A stretch of DNA of 14,936 nucleotides from TMED14 sp041192685. GTDB taxonomy: Bacteria; Bacteroidota; Bacteroidia; Flavobacteriales; Schleiferiaceae. Shown here piece by piece: positions 1-6,427 of the stretch; the first letter of the stretch is position 1; every line of letters begins with the position of its first letter. The notes under the pieces are model-generated. The model saw only the letters and a program-made list of their open reading frames with translations. It had not been told where the DNA came from and did not search any database. The position numbers and the translations under genes were made by a program. Location: NCBI GenBank assembly GCA_041192685.1, contig JBEEMM010000024.1, positions 1 to 14,936 on the forward strand, written 5' to 3'.

Positions 1-834
1 CGCAAAGAAAAAGACCCAGAACAGTTTATAAAAACGTTTTACACTGGTCTGGTCATCAAGACGAACAGTCCGCACATGAATTAGAAAGGCAAGGCAGAGC
101 ACGCTTAAACTAAGCAAGAGCAATGGCTCGGACTCTTGATAGCTCCAAAATATGCACCAGGCATAGGCGGCTGTGACCAAAGCCGCTCCCAAATAAAGCG
201 CGATTTTGGGCGAATAGAGTAGCGGGAAGGTTCGGTAGCCAAAATGAGCGTCCCCCGCTCGATCGGGCAAGTCCTTATACCAGGCAATGGCTAAACTAAA
301 GGCAGAAATGAACAGGGTGAGCGGGTAAATGACCGGCTCGATGGAATAAGTATGGTCAAGCATGCCCGAAAAATGCAGCGCCATTCCTAAATTAACCAAG
401 ACGCCCCTGACAATTGTTATGGATAGGGCGGCCGGCAAATGATGTTTTTTAAACTGAATCGGCGGCATGGAGTAGGCAATTCCCAAAAACAGAATTACCG
501 CAATCAGCAGCAGCAGCAACCAATGCAAAAGGGCCGCGGCAACCAGCGCAATGATTCCTGAGGCAATCACAATCTTCTTTGCGGAATTTGCATCCAACTC
601 CCCAGAGGCTATGGGCAGTTCCGGCTTATTAATCTTGTCTAATTCTACATCAATGACTTGATTTAACCCTGTGATGCATAGGTTACAGGCTAAGGCCGAT
701 ACCAGTGTTACCACTAGAATATACCAATGGGTGAATACGTTGCCCCCCTGCAGCAAGAATAAAACGATAATGCTAAGGGTCGATCCAATGATGGTATGGG
801 GGCGACTGAACCTCCAAAGAATACTCGCGGTCAT
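1..834 (-). CDS. Homogentisate phytyltransferase-like UbiA prenyltransferase (3' end outside window)
   Basis: UbiA-superfamily membrane enzyme expected to transfer a prenyl group from prenyl diphosphate onto an aromatic acceptor. The reading frame runs open from the ATG at 834 to the window edge (278 codons, no stop). It shows the first Asp-rich motif NQVIDVELDKINKPELPIAS (residues 58-77), the second motif YKDLPDRAGDAHFG (186-199) and the segment VRGVLVNLGMALHF (142-155). These resemble the homogentisate phytyl/solanesyl transferases (plant VTE2, cyanobacterial slr1736 type) more than UbiA, MenA or chlorophyll synthase. The last visible residues (FYKLFWVFFFA) match the C-terminal region of that family, so probably only some 15-30 residues are missing. 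Several hydrophobic segments are visible. The start overlaps the stop of the upstream methyltransferase by 4 bp (ATGA), implying one transcript and translational coupling. The acceptor could be homogentisate or a related phenol; which one is inference. Confidence 0.85.
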   Translation of the reverse strand, partial: MTASILWRFSRPHTIIGSTLSIIVLFLLQGGNVFTHWYILVVTLVSALACNLCITGLNQVIDVELDKINKPELPIASGELDANSAKKIVIASGIIALVAAALLHWLLLLLIAVILFLGIAYSMPPIQFKKHHLPAALSITIVRGVLVNLGMALHFSGMLDHTYSIEPVIYPLTLFISAFSLAIAWYKDLPDRAGDAHFGYRTFPLLYSPKIALYLGAALVTAAYAWCIFWSYQESEPLLLLSLSVLCLAFLIHVRTVRLDDQTSVKRFYKLFWVFFFA

Positions 835-1565
835 GATAAAGCTGGTTGTGCTGATAAAACAATGAGGTTGCCGCGCAGTTGCGGAAATCGTTCTACGTGA
901 ATTACGTACTCGCTGTCAGAAATACCTCCCACTAGGTCCTGATACTGGGTGATGGTCTTACTTTTTAGGACGGAAAGCCAACCGTCCCAGGCCACTGTAG
1001 CAAGCTGGATTGGCAAAAAGTAGGTTGTCACTATGCGGAGGAATGAGAAGGGGCGAATTGCCCATGCGGTGAGCGGTTGCACCAGCAAAGCAGCCAACGT
1101 AACTTGAATAAAGCTTAACAAAGAGGGTTCCAAAACTTCTGCAATAATAAATCCAGCCTTGGCCTCTTTCATCTTGGTGATGATTTGTTTTTGTTCTTGA
1201 GAGGTGAAATGGTGAAAAGCATTGAACATACTGTACTGCTGATTCGCTTGAGGCTGAAAGTCAAGAAGATTAAGGGGCGCAGAGTCGTATTCCATATGCT
1301 TCAAAACTACCTTAGAAGCCGAATTGGGAAACCAATCAGTAAGCCTAAAAAAGGCCGGATTATTAGCCTTGTTCTTAAGGTACAAGGCGGGCCAACCGCT
1401 ACCACTCGCGAGGTCAGTCCATTGATTAGAGGGAAATTGTTCTAGTATTTTGCAAATAGGCCGGTATAATTCCAGGGTAGCACTAATCCATCCGACGTAT
1501 TCCAACTGCATTTTTCGCAAAGAGGAAGGAAACCAAGGATAATCTTCCAGCTCTTTCAAAAACAT
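831..1565 (-). CDS. Class I SAM-dependent methyltransferase, possibly acting on a prenylated quinol
   Basis: 244 residues. A glycine-rich SAM-binding motif I (DLASGSGWP, residues 51-59) and a motif-IV-like MFNAFHHF (113-120) support a Rossmann-type methyltransferase. A hydrophobic stretch around residues 145-190 suggests membrane association or a lipophilic substrate. The N-terminus (ELEDYPWFPSSLRKMQ, residues 5-20) resembles a Bacteroidota family usually annotated only as class I methyltransferase. I do not recognise it as VTE3 or VTE4. Its 4-bp overlap with the homogentisate-prenyltransferase-like gene makes ring methylation of the prenylated product the most economical guess, but that is context only. 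The start at 1565 keeps the conserved N-terminus; Met19 is an alternative. The gene reads divergently from the kinase fusion, with only 28 bp between start codons. GC is low in places (22 of 60 bases in 1141-1200). Confidence 0.75.
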   Translation of the reverse strand: MFLKELEDYPWFPSSLRKMQLEYVGWISATLELYRPICKILEQFPSNQWTDLASGSGWPALYLKNKANNPAFFRLTDWFPNSASKVVLKHMEYDSAPLNLLDFQPQANQQYSMFNAFHHFTSQEQKQIITKMKEAKAGFIIAEVLEPSLLSFIQVTLAALLVQPLTAWAIRPFSFLRIVTTYFLPIQLATVAWDGWLSVLKSKTITQYQDLVGGISDSEYVIHVERFPQLRGNLIVLSAQPALS

Positions 1566-1593
1566 GTGGTTAATTTACGGCTGATACTACTGA

Positions 1594-2991
1594 ATGCCGT
1601 CTACCCTACTTTTTTCTTTAGCCGCAGCTGCTGTTTTGGCGTTCACCGTATTCATTGAGTTCGCAATCCGCAGGGCTTGGCTCCCTTTTTTTATAGGTAG
1701 AAAGTTGCTCCATGTACTGGCAATTAGTACCACTGCCTGGATTATTGATATAAGCCAGGATTCGCTGACTCTGGGCCTAGTTCTCGTTTCGATTGGAGTT
1801 CTGTTGATGGTTGTTCTACTTAAGTTCAAATGGTGGTTGCAGCAAGAATTCTCTTATGGAATTGCCTTGTTCCCGATCTCCCTTGGCGGTTTGCTGGCGA
1901 TAGGTGTTTCGGCAAGTTGGATTGCCACGGCCGCTTGGGTGCTGGCCCTGAGTGATGCCAGCGCTGGACTAGTAGGCCGAACATGGGGCACACCAAAACT
2001 CAATTTTTTATCGGAATCTAAATCCTATCAAGGGGCCTTTGCATTTTTTGCTACTGCCTCAATAGTCATGGCTGTTCGATTCCCCGATTTGCATCTGGGA
2101 TGGTGGCTTCTTCTTTCGTTAATCCCCACACTGACCGAACTTTTCTCCTGGCGGGGAAGCGATAATTTTTTTCTTCCCATTTTTACCGTTGGCTGGATTC
2201 AATTGGTGCTTCAAAGCCCCTATTTAGGTTCATGGATCGGGGTGCTCGTTGGCCTAGCCATTGTGATCTTCCTTGAATGGTTCGTTCGAAGCAGAAACTG
2301 GCTGGACCAAACTGGGAGTTTGGCCGCCCTGTGGATTGCGGCGATACTTTGGATGAGCGGTGGCTGGAAGGCCTTGTCTGCGCCTGTTTTTCTATTGGTT
2401 GTGGGATCCGCCACTGGCAAGCTGATTCGGCCGAACCATGCATCCGAAAAAAGGACCTCGCAGCAGGTATTTTCTAATGGCCTGATTGGGGTCGTGCTCT
2501 ACATGCTCTATGGAATTACAGGGGAATTCCATTGGCTTCTGCTCGCTTGGAGTTCTTTTGCGGTCAGCGTTTGCGATACCATTAGCAGCGAAGTGGGCGT
2601 TGCCGTCGGCGGGCGCACCTACAATGCGGTAACACTCCGCAGCATGCAACCGGGTCTCTCGGGCGGAATTTCTCTTGCTGGGACTGCAGGAGGTTTGGCT
2701 GCTTTGCTGCTTTTGGTACTTTTTATGGGTGGTATTTTGCCTGTAAGCCCGATTCAGTTGCTTTGGGTTTTGGGCACTGGATTTATTGGCATGCTGGTGG
2801 ATAGCATTTTAGGCAGCAAATGGCAGGCCTTATGGATGCAGGGTGAGGCGTGGAGTGAGGTTTCGAGCGATAGTCCGCAGGAAGTGCTCGTCAAGGGCTT
2901 GCCTTGGCTCGACAACCACTGGGTGAATTTTTTGAGCAATGGAATTACCATGACCTGCTCCTACCTCGCTTATGCTTGGTTTTTTCTATAA
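1594..2991 (+). CDS. Fused phytol/dolichol kinase-like (VTE5 type) and DUF92 (VTE6 type, phytyl-phosphate kinase) membrane protein
   Basis: 465 residues, almost entirely transmembrane, with two domains. Residues 1 to about 205 carry phytol/dolichol-kinase features: RKLLH (36-40), the CTP-site-like DASAGLVGR..WG..K (121-135), KSYQG (143-147) and E183 through D190-N191. Residues from about 225 carry DUF92 features: QQVFSNGLIG (290-299), CDTISSEVG (327-335), GLSGGISLAGTAGG (354-367), LVDSILG (402-408) and DNHWVNFLSNG (440-450). In plants VTE5 phosphorylates phytol with CTP, and VTE6, a DUF92 protein, makes phytyl diphosphate. One polypeptide could therefore perform both salvage phosphorylations and supply the neighbouring UbiA enzyme. 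The ATG at 1594 follows directly after an in-frame TGA, so the start is well fixed. The true prenol could be phytol, geranylgeraniol or farnesol. No frameshift or stop lies between the domains. Confidence 0.85.
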   Translation: MPSTLLFSLAAAAVLAFTVFIEFAIRRAWLPFFIGRKLLHVLAISTTAWIIDISQDSLTLGLVLVSIGVLLMVVLLKFKWWLQQEFSYGIALFPISLGGLLAIGVSASWIATAAWVLALSDASAGLVGRTWGTPKLNFLSESKSYQGAFAFFATASIVMAVRFPDLHLGWWLLLSLIPTLTELFSWRGSDNFFLPIFTVGWIQLVLQSPYLGSWIGVLVGLAIVIFLEWFVRSRNWLDQTGSLAALWIAAILWMSGGWKALSAPVFLLVVGSATGKLIRPNHASEKRTSQQVFSNGLIGVVLYMLYGITGEFHWLLLAWSSFAVSVCDTISSEVGVAVGGRTYNAVTLRSMQPGLSGGISLAGTAGGLAALLLLVLFMGGILPVSPIQLLWVLGTGFIGMLVDSILGSKWQALWMQGEAWSEVSSDSPQEVLVKGLPWLDNHWVNFLSNGITMTCSYLAYAWFFL

Positions 2992-3012
2992 CTAACCACT
3001 ATTGAACTAGCA

Positions 3013-3294
3013 ATGAACATTGTATCAATCTTTAGAATTGTCGCAGTAAGCGAGGGATACAGCTACCTGGCCTTTGCCGCAACCATGCCTTTGAAGTACG
3101 GATTGGGAATTCTCTGGCCCAACAAAATTGTGGGAGCCACCCACGGAGCCTTGTTCCTCGCATTCGTGGTTTTGCTTCTGTTGGTTTGGATCCGCGAGCG
3201 GTGGACAATTGGCCGGGTTGCAGCCTTTGGACTGGCTTCGCTACTGCCTTTTGGAACCATTTGGTTGGAACGACGGATTTTTGCCAAGAAATAA
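3013..3294 (+). CDS. DUF3817 (YdzA-like) small integral membrane protein
   Basis: 93 residues with about three hydrophobic segments. Family landmarks are EGYSYLAF (14-21), MPLKYG (25-30) and GATHGALF (41-48); the MPLKY and HG signatures are characteristic of DUF3817. The biochemical function of the family is unknown to me. It starts 21 bp after the kinase fusion and is probably co-transcribed with it. A role in the prenol pathway is possible but unsupported beyond position. The ATG at 3013 gives a full-length family member. Confidence 0.8.
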   Translation: MNIVSIFRIVAVSEGYSYLAFAATMPLKYGLGILWPNKIVGATHGALFLAFVVLLLLVWIRERWTIGRVAAFGLASLLPFGTIWLERRIFAKK

Positions 3295-3387
3295 CCAGTT
3301 TAGATTGTTGGTTTTAAGGAATCTAGCTAATTCTTGGCTTTAGATTATTTATTACAAACCTGAGGCCGACGATCTTCTTATTTAAGG

Positions 3388-3395
3388 TAATTTTG
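3388..3395 (+). promoter_or_regulatory. Candidate -7 promoter element for the YceI gene
   Basis: TAATTTTG is an exact match to the Bacteroidota -7 consensus TAnnTTTG, 22 bp before the ATG at 3418, which would give a leader of roughly 15-20 nt. The leader is A-rich (AATTAAAAAAATAAACT), as is common in this phylum, with no Shine-Dalgarno sequence. No clear TTTG/TTG -33 element lies at 17-23 bp upstream, which weakens the call. Confidence 0.45.
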
Positions 3396-3417
3396 CAGCC
3401 AATTAAAAAAATAAACT

Positions 3418-4029
3418 ATGAATAAATCCTTTTTTTCTGCAGCCCTTGTTGCTGTAGCCGCTGCATCCTGCTCTAACAACCAAGGCGAAGACGTCGACGG
3501 TACGGCCTCAGTGGCCTACACGGTTGATGCCGCATCTTCTACCGTAGAGTGGAAGGGTGACGTTGTTGGTGTTTACGGCCACAATGGCACTGCCAAACTC
3601 GCATCTGGAACGGTTGAAGTTGCAGACAGTGCAATAGTTGGTGGAATGTTCACCATCGACATGACTACGATTTGGCCTACCGACAGCGCTTCGTACAAGG
3701 ACCAAGACGGCGGACGCGCAAGCGACCTGGTGGGTCACTTGATGACCGACGACTTCTTTGGTGTTGATTCGTTCCCAACTGCAACGTTTGAAGTAGTTAG
3801 CGCCACAGCAACTACCGTTAGCGGAAAACTCACTGTTAAGGGAGTTACGGTTGACGAAGAGCTTGAAATCACCAACATGGAGGTTACCGAATCAGGTTTG
3901 ACCTTCACTGGCACCTTGACTTTTGATCGCCAAAAGCACGGAGTAAGCTGGAAGCATTTTGTTAAGGACTACGTTCTTGCTGACGAAATCGCAATCACCT
4001 TCACGGTTGTTGCTGCTCCAACACTTTAA
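3418..4029 (+). CDS. YceI-family lipoprotein
   Basis: 203 residues. A short signal peptide ends in a lipobox (AAASC, Cys18), followed by an acidic linker and a YceI beta-barrel domain (about residues 33-200). Family landmarks are the WKG/HNG region (45-57), GGMFTIDMTTIW (75-86), GHLMTDDFFGVDSFPTATFE (106-125) and the terminal beta-strands ending ADEIAITFTV. YceI proteins have a lipocalin-like fold, and characterised members bind long isoprenoids. This copy is predicted to be anchored in the cell envelope. It stands alone: it has its own candidate promoter, and a strong terminator follows 22 bp after the stop. Its position beside prenyl-lipid genes may or may not be meaningful. Confidence 0.92.
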   Translation: MNKSFFSAALVAVAAASCSNNQGEDVDGTASVAYTVDAASSTVEWKGDVVGVYGHNGTAKLASGTVEVADSAIVGGMFTIDMTTIWPTDSASYKDQDGGRASDLVGHLMTDDFFGVDSFPTATFEVVSATATTVSGKLTVKGVTVDEELEITNMEVTESGLTFTGTLTFDRQKHGVSWKHFVKDYVLADEIAITFTVVAAPTL

Positions 4030-4051
4030 GGCTTAACAAAGTTTTATAACG

Positions 4052-4081
4052 AAAAGCCCCGCCATTGGCGGGGCTTTTTTT
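4052..4081 (+). terminator. Strong bidirectional intrinsic terminator
   Basis: A perfect 12-bp stem (AAAAGCCCCGCC / GGCGGGGCTTTT) closes a 3-nt loop and is followed by a run of T on the plus strand; the minus strand also ends in a T-rich stretch. It lies between the convergent YceI gene and the barrel gene ending at 4100, so it can serve both transcripts. Confidence 0.93.
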
Positions 4082-4099
4082 ATGGGCTGCTGCTAATGA

Positions 4100-5209
4100 T
4101 TAGGGACTAACCAAGTTCAGGCTTACGTTGAAGTAGAGCGGGTTGCCTAGTCCGTTCGTCTGGGCATAGGCGTCGTCACGCAAGAGTCCAAAGGCTCGGT
4201 AAATCTCTACCCCATCGACCAAACGATCGACGTCGTAGCGGTACTGAAGGCGGTAGCCTGCCTGAACAGAAAGCCACATAAAATCCTTTAGCGAAAACTC
4301 ATAAACCATGCGGAATCGAGCCTCGCCGCGGCGAATTTCCAAGTCTTCGTTGCGGAGGTCAAAATTGCTTGCCGGATCGCGCCACAAACGGTAGGACTGA
4401 CCCTCTAGTTCATAGCCTGCGAACAGCATGTTTCGCGGATTAATCGTGCGGCGAACGTGAGCGCGGGCCGGGAATAGCACCTCGGCTCCCCACTTGTTCA
4501 GGGCATCGGTGGAATTGTATAGAATAACAGGGATGTAGTTAATCTCTCCCACGCGGTAGGTGCGCGCAAGGCCCAATCCCCACTGCTTCTTCTCGGTCGG
4601 ACGGCGACCGTAGATCAATGCTGCAGAGTACCGCAGGTACTGGGCAGGCATGAACTCGATACCGTAGGTCCCGCTTAAATCAGCAGAGCCTTGAAAGAGC
4701 AGGAAGTTCTTGCGATCGAGTGGCTTAAACACCGTGGTATTAACTCCCGTGGTTCGCAGACCATGCTCCGACAGGGTCTGGTGCAGTGGATTTGAAGCCG
4801 CGGTAGGCAGGGTAGCATACTGGTACTGCGTGTTCCAGTAGTTGGCTCCCATTTGCCAGACCAGGTTGGTCTTCGAAATAACAGGGATGTTAAAACCTAC
4901 CCTTAAGCCCTGCGTCGCATTCACCTGAGCGTCTTCGGCAGCGGCAAGTTCCGCACCACTGGCATTAAAAAGCGCACCCGCAGAGAGGTTGTAGGCCCCC
5001 TGGTAGTCGTAGCCCAAGGAAATTAGCTTGGCAGGGCTTAGACCCTCAATTTTGGGACTGCAAAAGCGCTTCGCTCCGGCGTCTACAAAACCAAGGTTGT
5101 CGTACTGGCTAAAGTCGTCTTCGGCAGCCGATGAAGAGTCGGTCTGGGCCCATAGAGTTCCTCCAATGGACGTCGCGAGGGCTAAAGCCCAAATACTGCG
5201 GAGCATCAT
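4100..5209 (-). CDS. Predicted outer-membrane beta-barrel protein (DUF6268-like)
   Basis: 369 residues with a Sec signal peptide (residues 1 to about 21, cleavage near WAQ). The mature part has a repeating amphipathic pattern with many aromatic residues, YGRRP-like turns and a terminal barrel strand (YFNVSLNLVSP), typical of Bacteroidota outer-membrane barrels. The segment LISLGYDYQGAYNLSAG (63-79) and the overall size fit DUF6268, which I assign from memory with moderate certainty. No transported substrate can be named. The start is ATGATG at 5209/5206; the first ATG overlaps the DUF2147 stop by 4 bp (ATGA), so the two are probably translationally coupled. It is the last gene of a three-gene minus-strand operon that ends at the shared terminator. 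Confidence 0.72.
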   Translation of the reverse strand: MMLRSIWALALATSIGGTLWAQTDSSSAAEDDFSQYDNLGFVDAGAKRFCSPKIEGLSPAKLISLGYDYQGAYNLSAGALFNASGAELAAAEDAQVNATQGLRVGFNIPVISKTNLVWQMGANYWNTQYQYATLPTAASNPLHQTLSEHGLRTTGVNTTVFKPLDRKNFLLFQGSADLSGTYGIEFMPAQYLRYSAALIYGRRPTEKKQWGLGLARTYRVGEINYIPVILYNSTDALNKWGAEVLFPARAHVRRTINPRNMLFAGYELEGQSYRLWRDPASNFDLRNEDLEIRRGEARFRMVYEFSLKDFMWLSVQAGYRLQYRYDVDRLVDGVEIYRAFGLLRDDAYAQTNGLGNPLYFNVSLNLVSP

Positions 5210-5679
5210 TTTTTAGCAGGCGCAGTGGCTAGTCTCTTCCACACGTCGGTACGGCCAAGGGCCTGTACTCCAATGTATCCGCGAATATCCAGGGTGTTTT
5301 TATCCTTCATTTTGATGACGCAGTTGTAGGTGCTGCCGTTGAGCGGATCATAGATTGTACCCTCAGACCAGGTTCCGTCGGTTTGGTAGACGAAGTCCTT
5401 GAGCATGCGGTAGCCCTTGAGCGGAACATTTTTAAGCGCTGCATCAGGGTTGTTCTTGTCGGTCTTGGGCAGGTTGGTCTCCGGGTCGTTGGGTTCGATG
5501 AGCCACACTACTCGCCCGTAGTACTTCGTGCCAATCTTGTCAATTTTAATGCGCGAGCGGCCGTTGCTGGGTTCCCAGACACCGATTAATTTGTCACCGG
5601 GAGATTCTTGAAGCTCAAAATTGAGCGAGGTGACGGCAATTAAGGCCGAAGCGGCCCAAAGGGATAGTTTGCGTAGCAT
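5206..5679 (-). CDS. DUF2147 family exported protein
   Basis: 157 residues: a Sec signal peptide (residues 1 to about 20, no lipobox Cys), then a compact domain with the DUF2147 signatures LIGVWEPSNGRSRIKI (31-46), YYGRVVWL (53-60), IYDPLNGSTYNC (109-120) and RGYIGVQALGRTDVWKR (133-149). The family is common in Bacteroidota and Proteobacteria, lies in the periplasm or envelope, and its biochemical role is not established as far as I know. It starts 7 bp after the upstream lipoprotein stop and overlaps the barrel gene by 4 bp, so it is probably made with both. Confidence 0.88.
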   Translation of the reverse strand: MLRKLSLWAASALIAVTSLNFELQESPGDKLIGVWEPSNGRSRIKIDKIGTKYYGRVVWLIEPNDPETNLPKTDKNNPDAALKNVPLKGYRMLKDFVYQTDGTWSEGTIYDPLNGSTYNCVIKMKDKNTLDIRGYIGVQALGRTDVWKRLATAPAKK

Positions 5680-5686
5680 AGGTTGT

Positions 5687-6217
5687 TTAGGATTTAACGG
5701 TAAGATCTAGGGTAAGGTTGATTTTAAAGCTGCGGTTGCCGTCGTAGAAGTCTTCGGCGAGGTCCGCGTCGAGAACCAGGTAGACGGTACCACCCGATAC
5801 TAGGGTGCCAAGTTCCGCGTCGGGAGCGACATCGAGGGCCACCGAGGAGGATTCTGCAGGCAGCGGATTTTTGAAGGCCACCTCTTGCATGGCAACTTCG
5901 GCATCGTCGCTGGCAAAAGAAAGTACCAGTGAACGCACCATTCCAAAGCCAAGGCTGTCGCCCGGAGCCACCGTTGCACTAGTCAGGCGCGCATCAGAGA
6001 TGAGCATTCCCTCTTGATAGGCATCGCCAAGAATCGATTTTAGGTCAATTTCGAGGCTGTACTGGCCTTGGTTCGGACCTTCAAATAAGGGACCTTCAAG
6101 GGTTATATTGAGGTCGTTAACGGCGTATTCGTGAACGGTACCCGAGCCGGAACAGCCCCAGATCAGTAAGGCTGGAAGCACCATGGTACCGGCAATGCGA
6201 AGGATATTTTTAATCAT
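5687..6217 (-). CDS. Hypothetical lipoprotein
   Basis: 176 residues. The N-terminus MIKNILRIAG, a hydrophobic core and a lipobox ending at Cys22 (LLIWGC) predict a lipid-anchored envelope protein. The mature part is acidic and rich in beta-prone stretches, with no cysteine and no catalytic motif I can recognise; I do not recognise the family. It is the first gene of a minus-strand operon (7 bp before DUF2147, which overlaps the barrel gene), so it may work with those envelope proteins. The ATG at 6217 gives a textbook lipoprotein signal, supporting the start. Confidence 0.75.
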   Translation of the reverse strand: MIKNILRIAGTMVLPALLIWGCSGSGTVHEYAVNDLNITLEGPLFEGPNQGQYSLEIDLKSILGDAYQEGMLISDARLTSATVAPGDSLGFGMVRSLVLSFASDDAEVAMQEVAFKNPLPAESSSVALDVAPDAELGTLVSGGTVYLVLDADLAEDFYDGNRSFKINLTLDLTVKS

Positions 6218-6236
6218 TTTGGATGGAATTAAGCGC

Positions 6237-6244
6237 CGAATATA
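6237..6244 (-). promoter_or_regulatory. Candidate -7 promoter element for the lipoprotein-DUF2147-barrel operon
   Basis: On the minus strand the sequence reads TATATTCG, one mismatch from TAnnTTTG, 19 nt before the ATG at 6217. No convincing TTG -33 element was found at the right distance. The 210-bp divergent gap 6218-6427 is the only sizeable intergenic region here and must hold promoters for both directions. Confidence 0.35.
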
Positions 6245-6427
6245 TACCCAAAAGGCGATTGAGAACGATTATTGGGGATAATTTTTAGGTTCCGACAGCC
6301 TGCAGCAGAATTCCGCATAATTTTAGGCAAGCATGCACAAGCCCATCCTATATAAAGTCGATTCGCCTCAAACCGTCCTAAATAATGGAAGATTCGGACG
6401 CAGCCATACTTTAGATTTTAGGTTCGA

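Noticed and set aside
505..520. Run of CAG triplets
   Set aside because: Four tandem copies encoding leucines in a membrane segment of the UbiA protein; expected from composition, no sign of an expanded repeat.
1465..1470. TATAAT as a promoter for the kinase fusion
   Set aside because: Lies within the methyltransferase gene, lacks a matching upstream element and is not the consensus used in Bacteroidota.
3290..3340. Possible terminator after the DUF3817 gene
   Set aside because: Only a 5-bp AACCA/TGGTT stem with a long loop and a short T-run; too weak to call.
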